From Clostridium sp. CAG:964 (GTDB taxonomy: Bacteria > Bacillota > Clostridia > Oscillospirales > Acutalibacteraceae), in NCBI GenBank assembly GCA_000435335.1, contig FR891344.1, forward strand, positions 1-57,449: 57,449 bases of DNA, written 5' to 3'. Positions 8,192 to 17,667 of the stretch are shown here, one piece after another. The notes under the pieces are model-generated. The model made no database searches and was not told where the DNA came from. It saw only the letters and a list, made by a program, of their open reading frames with translations. The position numbers and the translations under genes are program-made. How positions within the stretch are numbered: position 1 is the first letter of the stretch; each line of letters opens with the position of its first letter.

Positions 8192-9055
8192 TTGCGAGTT
8201 GCAAACTGGGAGGACTATGAGCTTATAGACGCATCCTGCGGTGAACGACTGGAAAGGTGGGGCGATATTATATTAATAAGGCCCGACCCGCAGATTATAT
8301 GGAACACACCAAAGGAGCATTATTTGTGGAAGCAGGCGCACGCACGCTACCACAGGTCTTCCTCAGGCGGAGGAAAGTGGCAGGTTTATAAGAAAATTCC
8401 TGATGTCTGGAAGATTAAGAACAAGGATATTTCCTTTCAGATTAAGCCTATGGGCTTTAAGCACACAGGCGTATTTCCGGAGCAGGCCACTAACTGGGAT
8501 TATGTTGACGGGATTATAAGAGGCTCAAAAAAAGAAATGAAGGTTCTTAATTTGTTTGCTTATACCGGCGGTGCAACCCTAGCGTGTTTAAATGCAGGTG
8601 CCGAAGTTTGCCATGTAGACGCTTCTAAGGGAATGGTGCAGTGGGCTAAGGAAAACGCACAGGTGTCGGGACTTTCCGGCAGGCCTGTACGCTGGCTTGT
8701 AGATGACTGCATTAAATTTGTTCAGCGTGAGCAAAGGCGTGGCAATAAATATGACGGCATAATAATGGATCCGCCGTCATACGGCAGAGGTCCAAACGGC
8801 GAGGTTTGGAAGCTGGAGGAGCAGCTTTATTCACTGGTGGAGCTTTGCTCTGCGGTGCTTTCAAAGCATCCGGACTTTTTTGTGCTTAATTCCTACACTA
8901 CAGGCTTGTCGCCGGCTGTTATGGAATATTTACTGGGAGTTGTGCTTGTGCCTAAGTTTGGCGGCAGAGTGAGTGCAGACGAAATCGGTTTAAGAGTTAC
9001 AAACAGCGGTCTTGTTCTGCCTTGCGGTTCTACAGCCATTTGGCAGAGAAAGTAA
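8192..9055 (+). CDS. Class I SAM-dependent methyltransferase (RlmI-like catalytic domain)
   Basis: The 287-residue protein has the Rossmann methyltransferase domain found in the C-terminal half of RlmI-type rRNA cytosine methyltransferases. Motif I is NLFAYTGGAT (about residues 121-130), an acidic post-I residue follows in CHVDAS, and the catalytic MDPPSYGRG lies near 190-198. The N-terminal 110 residues are a beta-rich segment lacking a PUA domain. The start is TTG, 6 bases after AAGGAGGGG, and no better start is in frame. The substrate is probably RNA but cannot be told from sequence. It lies between glmM and the ECF transporter genes. Confidence 0.85.
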   Translation: MRVANWEDYELIDASCGERLERWGDIILIRPDPQIIWNTPKEHYLWKQAHARYHRSSSGGGKWQVYKKIPDVWKIKNKDISFQIKPMGFKHTGVFPEQATNWDYVDGIIRGSKKEMKVLNLFAYTGGATLACLNAGAEVCHVDASKGMVQWAKENAQVSGLSGRPVRWLVDDCIKFVQREQRRGNKYDGIIMDPPSYGRGPNGEVWKLEEQLYSLVELCSAVLSKHPDFFVLNSYTTGLSPAVMEYLLGVVLVPKFGGRVSADEIGLRVTNSGLVLPCGSTAIWQRK

Positions 9056-9097
9056 TAAATTCCTGCAACAATTATATTTTGTTAAGAGAGGTTTTCA

Positions 9098-9934
9098 ATG
9101 GGCGAATTTATAAGGGTTGACAATGTTTCTTTTTCCTACGATGACAACATGGTGCTTAACAATATCTCTTTGTCAGTGCAGGAGGGTGAGTTTGTGGCAC
9201 TGCTGGGGCATAACGGCTGCGGCAAATCCACTATGGCAAAGCTGTTTAATGTGCTGCTGTCACCGCAAAGCGGTACGGTTACTATAGACGGCATTACCGC
9301 TGAAACAGAGGACGATATATATGAAATTCGCAGCAGGGTAGGGCTTGTACTGCAAAACCCTGATAACCAGCTTGTGGCAACGGTGGTTGAAGAGGACGTT
9401 GCCTTTGGCCCTGAAAATTTAGGAGTGCCTCCGCAGGAAATAAGACGCCGTGTTGACAGTGCCTTAAAGGCGGTGGATATGTATGAGTACCGAAGTCACG
9501 CTCCACACAAGCTCTCCGGGGGACAAAAGCAGAGGGTGGCTATTGCAGGTATAATCGCTATGGAGCCAAGATGTATTGTTCTTGACGAGCCTACGGCAAT
9601 GCTTGACCCCAAGGGGCGGCAGGAGGTTATGGACACCATAAGGCACCTTAACAAAAGTATGGGAATTACCATAGTGCTTATCACCCACTATATGGACGAG
9701 GCGGTACAGGCTGACAGAGTAATTGTAATGGACAAGGGCAGTATTCTTACTCAGGGTACGCCACGGCAGGTTTTTAGCAAGACTGAGCTTTTAAAGGAGC
9801 ATTCTCTTGATGTTCCCCAGTCTGTTGAGCTTATGTATACGCTGAAAAACAGGTATGGTGCTGCTGTGAATGAAATGCCCCTTACACCTGCCGAGTGTGT
9901 GCAGACCTTGTCTGAAATTTTACCGCAATGCTGA
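9098..9934 (+). CDS. ecfA1: Energy-coupling factor transporter ATPase EcfA1
   Basis: This is the first of two ABC ATPases powering a group II ECF vitamin/metal uptake transporter. The 278-residue product shows Walker A GHNGCGKST (about 38-46), Q-loop LVLQNPDNQL, signature LSGGQKQR (about 138-145) and Walker B CIVLDEPTAMLD. The H-loop is TIVLITHYMDEA. The order ecfA1-ecfA2-ecfT-truA matches that of many Firmicutes. No substrate-binding S component is nearby, as expected for a shared energising module that serves several S proteins encoded elsewhere. Confidence 0.95.
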   Translation: MGEFIRVDNVSFSYDDNMVLNNISLSVQEGEFVALLGHNGCGKSTMAKLFNVLLSPQSGTVTIDGITAETEDDIYEIRSRVGLVLQNPDNQLVATVVEEDVAFGPENLGVPPQEIRRRVDSALKAVDMYEYRSHAPHKLSGGQKQRVAIAGIIAMEPRCIVLDEPTAMLDPKGRQEVMDTIRHLNKSMGITIVLITHYMDEAVQADRVIVMDKGSILTQGTPRQVFSKTELLKEHSLDVPQSVELMYTLKNRYGAAVNEMPLTPAECVQTLSEILPQC

Positions 9935-9961
9935 TTGCAGCTTTATAAAGAGGATAATTCT

Positions 9962-10825
9962 ATGAGTATTATTCAGGTTGAAAATTTATGCTATAAATAC
10001 GGTATTGGCACACCCTTTGAAAAAACCGCCGTAAATGATGTTTCCTTTGAAATTAACAAAGGAGAGGTAGTAGGCGTTATAGGGCATACAGGCTCCGGAA
10101 AATCCACTATGGTGCAAATGCTGAACGGATTAATCAAGCCTACGGGCGGCAGAGTTTTGCTGGAGGGAAAGGACATTTGGAGCGAGCCTAAAAAAATAAG
10201 GCAGGTACGCTTTAAGGTGGGTATGGTTTTTCAGTACCCGGAATATCAGCTTTTTGAAGAAACAGTAAGAAAGGACATAGCATATGGGCCAAGTAATATG
10301 GGGCTTAGTGATGATGAGATTGTTTCTTCTGTTGAGGCTGCCGCTAGGTTTGCAGGGCTTAAGGCTGAATTGCTGGATAAATCACCCTTTGAGCTGTCCG
10401 GCGGTGAAAAACGCCGTGCCGCTATAGCAGGTGTAATAGCAATGAATCCTCAGGTGCTTATTCTTGACGAGCCTACGGCGGGTTTGGACCCAATGGGCAG
10501 GGAGCTTTTGCTGAAGCAGATAGAAGGCTACCACAAAAGGTCAGGCAATACAATTTTGTTGGTATCTCACAGTATGGAGGATATAGCGAGAATATCCGAC
10601 AGGGTGCTTGTTATGAATGACGGAAAAATGGAAATGCTCGATACTCCTCATAATGTTTTTTCGCAGGGAGAAAGGCTGAAGGGTATGGGGCTGAAAATAC
10701 CGCAGATAACCCAAATAATAAACGCCCTGGCCGATAAGGGCTACAGTGTTGAAAAAGGTGTACTTACAATAGAGGAGGCTGTAAAGCAGCTGCTGCCTCT
10801 GCTGAACGGAGGAAAACAGGCTTGA
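9962..10825 (+). CDS. ecfA2: Energy-coupling factor transporter ATPase EcfA2
   Basis: This is the second ABC ATPase of the ECF module, pairing with EcfA1. Walker A GHTGSGKST, Q-loop VFQYPEYQLF, signature LSGGEKRR, Walker B VLILDEPTAGLDP and H-loop LVSHSMED are all visible in 287 residues. VFQYPEYQLFE is typical of the EcfA2 type. The frame opens at a TTG at 9935, but the ATG at 9962 is preceded by AGAGGAT and begins MSIIQVENL as family members do. The stop overlaps the ecfT start, so translation is coupled. Confidence 0.94.
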   Translation: MSIIQVENLCYKYGIGTPFEKTAVNDVSFEINKGEVVGVIGHTGSGKSTMVQMLNGLIKPTGGRVLLEGKDIWSEPKKIRQVRFKVGMVFQYPEYQLFEETVRKDIAYGPSNMGLSDDEIVSSVEAAARFAGLKAELLDKSPFELSGGEKRRAAIAGVIAMNPQVLILDEPTAGLDPMGRELLLKQIEGYHKRSGNTILLVSHSMEDIARISDRVLVMNDGKMEMLDTPHNVFSQGERLKGMGLKIPQITQIINALADKGYSVEKGVLTIEEAVKQLLPLLNGGKQA

Positions 10826-11637
10826 TAAAGGATATTACGCTGGGACAATTTTTTCCGGGCAATTCGGTTATACACAAAATTGACCCAAGAGTGAAAATAT
10901 TGCTTATAATTGCATATATTGTTTTTTTGTTTGTAGCTAATAACTTTGTTTCATTAGGCTTTATGGTACTGGTAACAGTGGCAATAGTGCTGCTTACAAA
11001 GATTCCCGTAAAAATGTATTTTAAGGGCTTAAAGGCAATAATGTTTATTATTCTTTTTACCTCTGTACTAAATATGTTTTACGGCAGTGGTGAACCCATA
11101 TGGCAGTGGGGATTTTTGAAAATAACATTAAACGGAATAAGCAATGCTGTTTTTATTTCAATAAGAATTGTTGCGCTTATTTTTATTAGCTGTGTGCTAA
11201 CCTACACAACCTCGCCTACTGACCTTACCGACGCACTTGAAAGACTTATGAAGCCTCTTACGGTGTTTCATATTAAGGTGCACGAAATAGCAATGATGAT
11301 GACTATTGCACTGCGGTTTGTTCCTACTCTGCTTGAGGAAACGGACAAAATTATGAATGCACAAAAGGCTCGTGGTGCCAATATGGACAGCGGCGGCCTA
11401 ATAAAAAGGGTAAAAGCTATGATGCCGGTGCTTGTACCGCTGTTGGTTTCTTCCTTTAACAGAGCCTATGAGCTTGCCGTAGCTATGGAGTGCCGCTGTT
11501 ACCGTGGCGGTGCGGGAAGAACAAGAATGAAGGTCTTAAAAGCAGAAACAAAGGACGCCGTGGCTGTGGCGGTGTCGGTATTTGTTTTGGCAGGAGTAAT
11601 AGTATGCAATGTAATGTTTGGAGCGATAGCCAGGTGA
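10822..11637 (+). CDS. ecfT: Energy-coupling factor transporter transmembrane protein EcfT
   Basis: EcfT is the membrane scaffold joining the two ATPases to exchangeable S components. The 271-residue protein has several hydrophobic segments (about residues 26-62, 72-90, 105-128 and 240-262) and two coupling-helix motifs: AQKARGANMDSGG near 186-198 and a second variant AMECRCYRGG near 222-231. The start is TTG at 10822, overlapping the ecfA2 stop and preceded by GGAGG. Its own stop overlaps the truA GTG, continuing the coupled chain. Confidence 0.93.
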   Translation: MIKDITLGQFFPGNSVIHKIDPRVKILLIIAYIVFLFVANNFVSLGFMVLVTVAIVLLTKIPVKMYFKGLKAIMFIILFTSVLNMFYGSGEPIWQWGFLKITLNGISNAVFISIRIVALIFISCVLTYTTSPTDLTDALERLMKPLTVFHIKVHEIAMMMTIALRFVPTLLEETDKIMNAQKARGANMDSGGLIKRVKAMMPVLVPLLVSSFNRAYELAVAMECRCYRGGAGRTRMKVLKAETKDAVAVAVSVFVLAGVIVCNVMFGAIAR

Positions 11638-12374
11638 GAAATTTTTTAATTACAATTTCATATAACGGCAGTAAATATCACGGCTGGCAGATACAGAGCA
11701 ATGCTTTGGCAGTGCAGGAGGTTTTTCAGAGGGCTCTTGAAAATGTCATTCAAAAAACGCCGTATGAGCTAAAGGGCTGTTCAAGAACAGACAGCGGCGT
11801 TCACGCCAATATGTACTGCATCAGCCTTAAAATGGAGCATAATATTCCTACCTACAGACTGCAAACGGCGCTTAACAGGTTTTTGCCCCTTGATATTTCT
11901 GTACTTAATGTTGAGGAAAAGGAGCTTGACTTTCATGCCCGTTACAGCTGTAAAAGCAAGGAGTATGTTTATAAAATATGGAACAGTCAGGTAAGAAATC
12001 CGTTTTTAGACGGCTTGGCGTATCATTATAAGTATCCTATTGATGTTGAGCTGTTAAACAAAGCTTGTAAGGCTTATGTGGGAAAACACGACTTTACTTC
12101 GTTTTGTACTATAGACAGCCGCAAAATGGAGGATATGACCAGAAATGTTATGAGCTTTAAGGTTGAGCGCCAAGGCGATATGGTACTGCTTACGGTAGAG
12201 GCAGACGGCTTCTTGTATAATATGGTACGCATTATGGTGGGTACATTAATAAGAATAGCGCAGGGCAAATTTCCGCCCGACTGCATTGAGAGTATTATAA
12301 AGGCGAAGGACAGGGCAAAAGCAGGGCCTACGGCGCCTGCCTGCGGACTTTATTTAAACAGGGTTAATTATTAA
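11634..12374 (+). CDS. truA: tRNA pseudouridine(38-40) synthase TruA
   Basis: TruA isomerises uridines 38-40 in the anticodon arm of tRNAs. The 246-residue product begins RNFLITISYNGSKYHGWQ and contains the catalytic loop GCSRTDSGVHA with its Asp near residue 53, plus FHARYSCKSKEYVY and FLYNMVRIMVG. The open frame extends upstream inside ecfT, but the GTG at 11634 (overlapping the ecfT stop, after GGAGCGATAG) gives the family-typical start. The residues upstream of it are not TruA-like. Confidence 0.95.
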   Translation: MRNFLITISYNGSKYHGWQIQSNALAVQEVFQRALENVIQKTPYELKGCSRTDSGVHANMYCISLKMEHNIPTYRLQTALNRFLPLDISVLNVEEKELDFHARYSCKSKEYVYKIWNSQVRNPFLDGLAYHYKYPIDVELLNKACKAYVGKHDFTSFCTIDSRKMEDMTRNVMSFKVERQGDMVLLTVEADGFLYNMVRIMVGTLIRIAQGKFPPDCIESIIKAKDRAKAGPTAPACGLYLNRVNY

Positions 12375-12447
12375 TTAAAATTTATAGTTTAAAATTTACC
12401 GTAAATTCAGGTACAGTTATTTTTAATGTACAGAACAGGAGATAAGT

Positions 12448-13665
12448 ATGAAAAGGAGAAAAGGCAAAAAAGAGAGGGAAATGCTCAGCTATGAGGACAA
12501 GCCCATAGAGGAATATGAGCGTGACGAAAATAAAAAAAATAAGAAAAAACCGCTTAACGGCAGAGCAAAGATTATTGCGGTTATTATAGCTGCACTGGTG
12601 GTTATTGTAGGCGGTGTAAGCATATGGAATTACATTGGCCCTAACGCACTGCAGGGCAGCTTGGCGTCTTCAAAAGCCAACGGAAAAGGCTTTCCTGTTA
12701 AAATTCAGGGTAAAACCATAAGTGAGGGCGACGCAAATATTGTTAATAACAACCTTGCGTATACAAGCGATATTGAATTTCAGATTATTAACTCCGGCGG
12801 CGGAATAGTGGTTGACCAAAGGGTTAAATATGCCTCTCCGGCAATGACGGTAAACGGAGACTATGCCATTATTTACGACAAAAGCGGTAATCAGTTTCAA
12901 ATAAGCAACGGCTCCGGAATAATATACGAGGGCAGCGTGGAGGATACAATTTACACTGCAACAATAAATAAAAACGGTGACTATGCTATTTTGTCAAAAA
13001 AATCCGGTTACACTTCAAAGCTGACTGTGTTTAATAAGAATAACGAACAGCACTACGCTTATTATTTTTCCGAATGCTACACAACAGGTGTTTCTATAAA
13101 CAACAGCCTAACTCAAGCGGTTGTATGCGGGCTTGACGCCTCAAAGGGCAGTATAGTTTCAAAAATATATGTACTGGACTTTACAAAGGAGGAGCCTGTT
13201 GCCAAGCTGAATTTTAAGGATGTTACCGTATATGACGCAAGGTTTATGAGCAACGGCAACATTGCGGTAATTGGCGATACAACAGCAATGGTAATAACCT
13301 CCGACTATAAAAATAAATATGACTTTACCTATAATGGGTATAATTTAAGAAGCAGAAAAATTACAGACAACGGAATTTTTCTTTCGCTGTCGCCTTTTGA
13401 GGACGGAAAGAGCTGCGAAATATGGAGTATATCCGAAAGAGGCATAACAACAATAACAAAAACAGATATGTCGGTAGATTCTATGGATATTTGCGGTGAT
13501 AATGCGGCAGTATTAAGCAATAATAAAATAACCCTGTTTGATACCTCCACACAAACAACGCTTAAGGACTATGACGCAGGGCTGGACGCTCAAAGCATTG
13601 TTTATGCAAACAATAATACAGTATATGTTATCGGAATAACAGAAATAAGAAAGGTTGAGCTGTAA
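12448..13665 (+). CDS. DUF5711 family membrane-anchored protein
   Basis: The 405-residue protein has a very basic, Lys-rich cytoplasmic N-terminus (residues 1-42), one transmembrane helix (about 43-65) and a large extracytoplasmic domain. That domain shows recurring short beta segments with G-D-Y-A-I patterns (for example NGDYAIIYDKSG and NGDYAILSKKSG), suggesting a beta-propeller. It fits the DUF5711 family, common in Clostridia and of unknown role. CAGGAGATA precedes the ATG. It lies 73 bases after truA and before a CvpA-family gene. Confidence 0.78.
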   Translation: MKRRKGKKEREMLSYEDKPIEEYERDENKKNKKKPLNGRAKIIAVIIAALVVIVGGVSIWNYIGPNALQGSLASSKANGKGFPVKIQGKTISEGDANIVNNNLAYTSDIEFQIINSGGGIVVDQRVKYASPAMTVNGDYAIIYDKSGNQFQISNGSGIIYEGSVEDTIYTATINKNGDYAILSKKSGYTSKLTVFNKNNEQHYAYYFSECYTTGVSINNSLTQAVVCGLDASKGSIVSKIYVLDFTKEEPVAKLNFKDVTVYDARFMSNGNIAVIGDTTAMVITSDYKNKYDFTYNGYNLRSRKITDNGIFLSLSPFEDGKSCEIWSISERGITTITKTDMSVDSMDICGDNAAVLSNNKITLFDTSTQTTLKDYDAGLDAQSIVYANNNTVYVIGITEIRKVEL

Positions 13666-13775
13666 GAACAGAGGACAGCCTTGGGCTGATTTGCATTTGT
13701 TCACAATTTGATAATTGTATTTTCACTTTCTATATGTTATATTATTTCAATATAGCATACATATGAGGTTTGTAT

Positions 13776-14519
13776 ATGTTTAATTGGTTTGACTTAATAA
13801 TGCTGCTTATTATTGTACTTGTAGCTGTTTCGGGCTATATACGGGGTGCAATAAAATCCGTTCTTTCGCTGGCAGGCGGTATAGTTTCAATTATTGCTGC
13901 TTATGCCTTCAGCAATGCGGTGTCTCCGTATATATACGATATGTTTTTTAGGCAGTCGGTGTCCGACAAGGTGAGCAGCTCTGTAAGCAATTCCCTTGAC
14001 AGCGGCTCAGGAAATTTTGGAGATGCGGTGTATAATGCTCTGCCCGATTTTTTGAGGGAAATAGTAGGCGAAAGCACCTTGTCAAATGCAGTAGGTGCAG
14101 CCGCAGACGGCTCGCAGCAGCAAATAACCGACGCCGCTGTAGATGCGGTACAGGAAATTGTTGCACCTATAATAACAGCCCTAATCGGCTTTATTGGTAT
14201 TATTATTCTGTTTGTATTGCTGAAGATTATTATAGCTGTTGTTATTCGTGCTGCAGATGTTGTAAATAAACTGCCTGTAATAGGTACAGCTAATAAGATT
14301 GTGGGTGCTGTAATAGGATGTATATACGGCGTGGTATTGGCTTTGGCGGTATCGCTTATTATCGGCGTAATGCCAAGCTCCGAAAGCACGGGCTTTAACG
14401 ATATGCGGCAAGGCTCGTTTTTTGTAAATATTTTTATGGATAAGAATAACGACAGTGAATTGTACGATGCTCAATACGCTGCAGAATATGGTACTGACAA
14501 TTATATAGAGGGAGAGTAG
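13776..14519 (+). CDS. CvpA family membrane protein
   Basis: The 247-residue protein starts MFNWFDLIMLLIIVLVAVSGYIRG, the characteristic CvpA N-terminus. It has hydrophobic segments at about 5-22, 30-48, 130-158 and 170-200, separated by a Ser/Asp-rich loop (about 62-120). CvpA proteins are inner-membrane proteins implicated in colicin V production and envelope homeostasis, with no firm biochemical role. The ATG at 13776 is placed by GAGG at 13764-13767; an in-frame TTG lies two codons earlier. pgsA follows 7 bases after the stop. Confidence 0.85.
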   Translation: MFNWFDLIMLLIIVLVAVSGYIRGAIKSVLSLAGGIVSIIAAYAFSNAVSPYIYDMFFRQSVSDKVSSSVSNSLDSGSGNFGDAVYNALPDFLREIVGESTLSNAVGAAADGSQQQITDAAVDAVQEIVAPIITALIGFIGIIILFVLLKIIIAVVIRAADVVNKLPVIGTANKIVGAVIGCIYGVVLALAVSLIIGVMPSSESTGFNDMRQGSFFVNIFMDKNNDSELYDAQYAAEYGTDNYIEGE

Positions 14520-14526
14520 AATTTGT

Positions 14527-15162
14527 ATGTCAAATATAGAACAGGAAGGAATAGCATCAGGCAAACAGCATTGCGATAAAAGTGAAATTCTTACTATTCC
14601 GAATGTTATTTCTTTTTTAAGAATAGTATTTATTGCTCCGTTTGTGCTTTTTTTCTTGAATGAGCAGTATATTGCCGCCTTTAGCTTTATTGTACTTTCG
14701 GGCTTAAGCGACTGTATAGACGGATATTTAGCAAGACGGTTAAATCAGGTTACTGAGCTGGGCAAAATTTTAGACCCTATTGCAGACAAGCTTACACTGG
14801 TTGCTGTTATAATATGCTTAGGCACTCTGCTGCCTCAAATAGTACCGCTGGTTATTGCACTGGTTGTAAAGGATTTGTCTATGCTGCTTGGCGGATATTA
14901 TTTAATTCACAAGGGTATAGCACCGCCGGCTGCAAAGTGGTACGGTAAGCTGGCTACAATTATTTTTTATGTTTCGGTTGTTGCAATAGTGTTTAGCAGA
15001 GCGTTTTTACACTACAATAACCCTCTTGTGGTGCTTATTTTGCTTAGCATAACAATAGTAGCTATGATGTTTGCCCTGGTGAACTACGCAATTATATTTA
15101 TTAAGCTGCTTAATGAAAATGAAAAGAAAAATAAAGAAAAAATTGAAGATGAAAATAAGTAA
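14527..15162 (+). CDS. pgsA: CDP-diacylglycerol--glycerol-3-phosphate 3-phosphatidyltransferase
   Basis: PgsA makes phosphatidylglycerol phosphate, the precursor of membrane anionic lipids. The 211-residue protein carries the CDP-alcohol phosphotransferase signature D-x2-D-G-x2-A-R-x8-G-x3-D-x3-D in DCIDGYLARR...LGKILDPIADK (residues about 59-84). NVISFLRIVF begins the N-terminal membrane domain, and there are about five or six transmembrane helices. The tail is strongly charged. GGGAGAGTAG precedes the ATG. Other CDP-alcohol transferases share the signature, but length and NxxxxxR start favour PgsA. Confidence 0.9.
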   Translation: MSNIEQEGIASGKQHCDKSEILTIPNVISFLRIVFIAPFVLFFLNEQYIAAFSFIVLSGLSDCIDGYLARRLNQVTELGKILDPIADKLTLVAVIICLGTLLPQIVPLVIALVVKDLSMLLGGYYLIHKGIAPPAAKWYGKLATIIFYVSVVAIVFSRAFLHYNNPLVVLILLSITIVAMMFALVNYAIIFIKLLNENEKKNKEKIEDENK

Positions 15163-15195
15163 AATTTATCATAGATAAAATAAGGAGATAAAACT

Positions 15196-17532
15196 ATGCT
15201 TTGTTGTAAATGTAACAAAAGACCTGCTGTTGTTTTTGTTTCTGACAATGCAGGAAATCAGACTAAGGGCTACTGCCTTAGCTGTGCAAATGAGCTTGGA
15301 ATTAAGCCTGTAAAGGATTTAATGCAGAATATGGGAATTACGGACGAGCAGCTTGAAAGTATGCAGGACTCTATGGACAGCCTTATTGAAATGAGCAATA
15401 ACGGTGAAATTCCTAATTTGCAGGAGCTTATGGGCGACCAAAATCTGGGCGAGCTGCTTAACGGTGAAAATGACATTTTGCCGGGTGACGACAATGACCC
15501 TGACAGGTTTTCTGCCGGCGGTGCACCTACATTTCCGTTTAATCTTTTTGGCGGAGCTGACAAGTCTGACAAAAAAACGCAGTCTAAGAAAAAGGTTAAG
15601 AAGGAAAATGACGCTAAAAGGAAGTACCTTGACGCCTACTGCACAAACCTGACAGAAAGAGCGAAGCAGGGCAAGCTGGACAGAGTTATCGGCAGAGATA
15701 AGGAAATAGCCCGTGTAATTCAAATTTTATCCAGAAGAAGCAAAAATAACCCGTGCCTGATTGGTGAGCCGGGCGTAGGTAAAACAGCTATTGCAGAGGG
15801 ACTGGCACTGCGTATTGCAAAGGGCGATGTTCCTCAAAGATTAAAAAATAAAGAAATAGAGCTGCTCGATTTAACAGCACTTATTGCCGGTACACAGTTT
15901 AGAGGTCAGTTTGAAAGCCGTATTAAGGGCTTAACTGCCGAGGTTAAGGCTGCCGGAAATATTATATTGTTTATTGATGAGGTGCATAATCTGGTAGGTA
16001 CGGGTGATGCCGAGGGCACTATGAATGCCGCAAATATTCTAAAACCGGCACTTTCTCGTGGTGAAATACAGGTTATAGGTGCAACAACCTTTAACGAGTA
16101 CAGAAAGTATATCGAAAAGGACGCAGCACTTGAAAGAAGATTTCAGCCGGTTACAATAAACGAGCCTTCAATCAAGGACGCTATAGAGGTGCTTGAGGGC
16201 GTTAAGGATTATTATGAAAGACATCACCGTGTGGCTGTGCCGGAGCAGATTATCCGCCGTGCGGTTGTATTGTCTGAAAGATATATTACAGACAGATTTT
16301 TACCGGATAAGGCTATAGACCTGCTTGACGAGGCATGTGCCTGTGCCGCTTTAAATTGTAAGGCTATGGAGGAATATGACAAGCTTACAGATAATGTACG
16401 GTATTTGAAGCTGAGAGAGGACGAGCTGACAGAAAATCCTGACGCTATTGACTATGAGGCTGTAGCAAAGGTAAGGGAGGAGCTTGCCCAAACTGAGGAA
16501 AAAATTAAAAAGGTAGAGCCTGAAGCACTGGGAGTAACTGTAAAGGATGCAGACCTTGCAAAGGTTATTGAGCTGTGGACAGGCATACCGGCACAGCGTG
16601 TTGCAGAAAACGAGCTTAACAAGCTTGCTGACCTTGAAACAGCAATGAAAAAGCATATTATAGGTCAGGACGAGGCTGTTTCTGCCATTGCAAAGGCAGT
16701 ACGCCGCAGTAGAGTGCAAATAAGCCCACGCCGCAGACCTGCTTCCTTTATATTTGTAGGCCCTACAGGCGTAGGTAAAACGGAGCTTGTAAAGGTGCTT
16801 GCTGAGGAGCTGTTTGATACTCCTGAAACTCTTATAAGACTGGATATGTCGGAGTATATGGAGAAGCACGCAGTGTCTAAGATTATCGGTTCACCTCCGG
16901 GATATGTAGGCTATGACGAGGCAGGACAGGTAACTGAAAAGGTACGCAGAAAGCCGTATTCCGTACTGCTGTTTGATGAAATTGAAAAGGCTCACCCTGA
17001 TGTTTTGAATATTCTTTTGCAGATTCTTGACGAGGGTAAGGTAACAGACGCTCACGGCAGAGTTGTAAATTTTGAAAATACCGTAATTGTAATGACCTCA
17101 AATGCCGGCAGCTCAAAGGCTGAGTTTGCTTTAGGCTTTGGTAAAACAGAGGATGAAGCAACTAAGGAGCGTGTAATGAAAGCTCTGAGAGAATTCTTAA
17201 GACCGGAATTTTTGGCAAGGGTAGACGATGTAATTGTATTTAGAAACCTTGATAAAGATGACTTTAAGGGTATTGCGGCTTTGGTGCTTGATGAATATAT
17301 TGAGTCATTGGCTGAAAAGGGAATTAAATTTACTTATGACGATGCCTCTGCTGCATATATTGCAGAAAAATCTGCCGGAGGTAAAAGCGGAGCAAGAGAT
17401 ATTCGCAGCTACATCAGACAAAATGTTGAAGATAAAATTGCGACTGAAATTATTAACCACGGCGAGGGCGTGCTAAAGAGCATAGCACTTTCTGTTAAGG
17501 ACGATGACCTGCATTTAGATGTAATAATATAA
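15196..17532 (+). CDS. ClpE/ClpC-type AAA+ unfoldase with N-terminal zinc ribbon
   Basis: This 778-residue Clp ATPase has two AAA+ modules: Walker A GEPGVGKT near residue 190 and GPTGVGKT near 522. Instead of the usual Clp-N repeats it has a zinc ribbon (Cys3/Cys6 and Cys27/Cys30), then a long acidic linker (about 40-135) rich in Met, Asp and Gly. A short coiled middle region lies near 410-440. This is the ClpE arrangement, and such proteins unfold substrates for ClpP. The N-terminal linker is longer than in Bacillus ClpE. AGGAGATA precedes the ATG. It ends the long plus-strand run from ruvC. Confidence 0.88.
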   Translation: MLCCKCNKRPAVVFVSDNAGNQTKGYCLSCANELGIKPVKDLMQNMGITDEQLESMQDSMDSLIEMSNNGEIPNLQELMGDQNLGELLNGENDILPGDDNDPDRFSAGGAPTFPFNLFGGADKSDKKTQSKKKVKKENDAKRKYLDAYCTNLTERAKQGKLDRVIGRDKEIARVIQILSRRSKNNPCLIGEPGVGKTAIAEGLALRIAKGDVPQRLKNKEIELLDLTALIAGTQFRGQFESRIKGLTAEVKAAGNIILFIDEVHNLVGTGDAEGTMNAANILKPALSRGEIQVIGATTFNEYRKYIEKDAALERRFQPVTINEPSIKDAIEVLEGVKDYYERHHRVAVPEQIIRRAVVLSERYITDRFLPDKAIDLLDEACACAALNCKAMEEYDKLTDNVRYLKLREDELTENPDAIDYEAVAKVREELAQTEEKIKKVEPEALGVTVKDADLAKVIELWTGIPAQRVAENELNKLADLETAMKKHIIGQDEAVSAIAKAVRRSRVQISPRRRPASFIFVGPTGVGKTELVKVLAEELFDTPETLIRLDMSEYMEKHAVSKIIGSPPGYVGYDEAGQVTEKVRRKPYSVLLFDEIEKAHPDVLNILLQILDEGKVTDAHGRVVNFENTVIVMTSNAGSSKAEFALGFGKTEDEATKERVMKALREFLRPEFLARVDDVIVFRNLDKDDFKGIAALVLDEYIESLAEKGIKFTYDDASAAYIAEKSAGGKSGARDIRSYIRQNVEDKIATEIINHGEGVLKSIALSVKDDDLHLDVII

Positions 17533-17570
17533 ATGCGGCAATGTAAAAATTGATTGAAATAGTTAAATAA

Positions 17571-17628
17571 AAATCCCACAGGCGGCACAGCCTTGAAAAG
17601 CTGTGTTCCTGTGGGATTTGCTTTTTTG
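17571..17628. terminator. Bidirectional terminator between the Clp ATPase gene and pyrB
   Basis: AAATCCCACAGG (17571-17582) pairs with CCTGTGGGATTT (17608-17619), with an inner CACAGC/GCTGTG stem. The plus strand continues GCTTTTTTG and the minus strand continues TTATTT, so it can end both convergent transcripts. Confidence 0.85.
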
Positions 17629-17667
17629 TTTGTACGGAAGCAATATGTGCTTTGCGTAAATTAAAAA

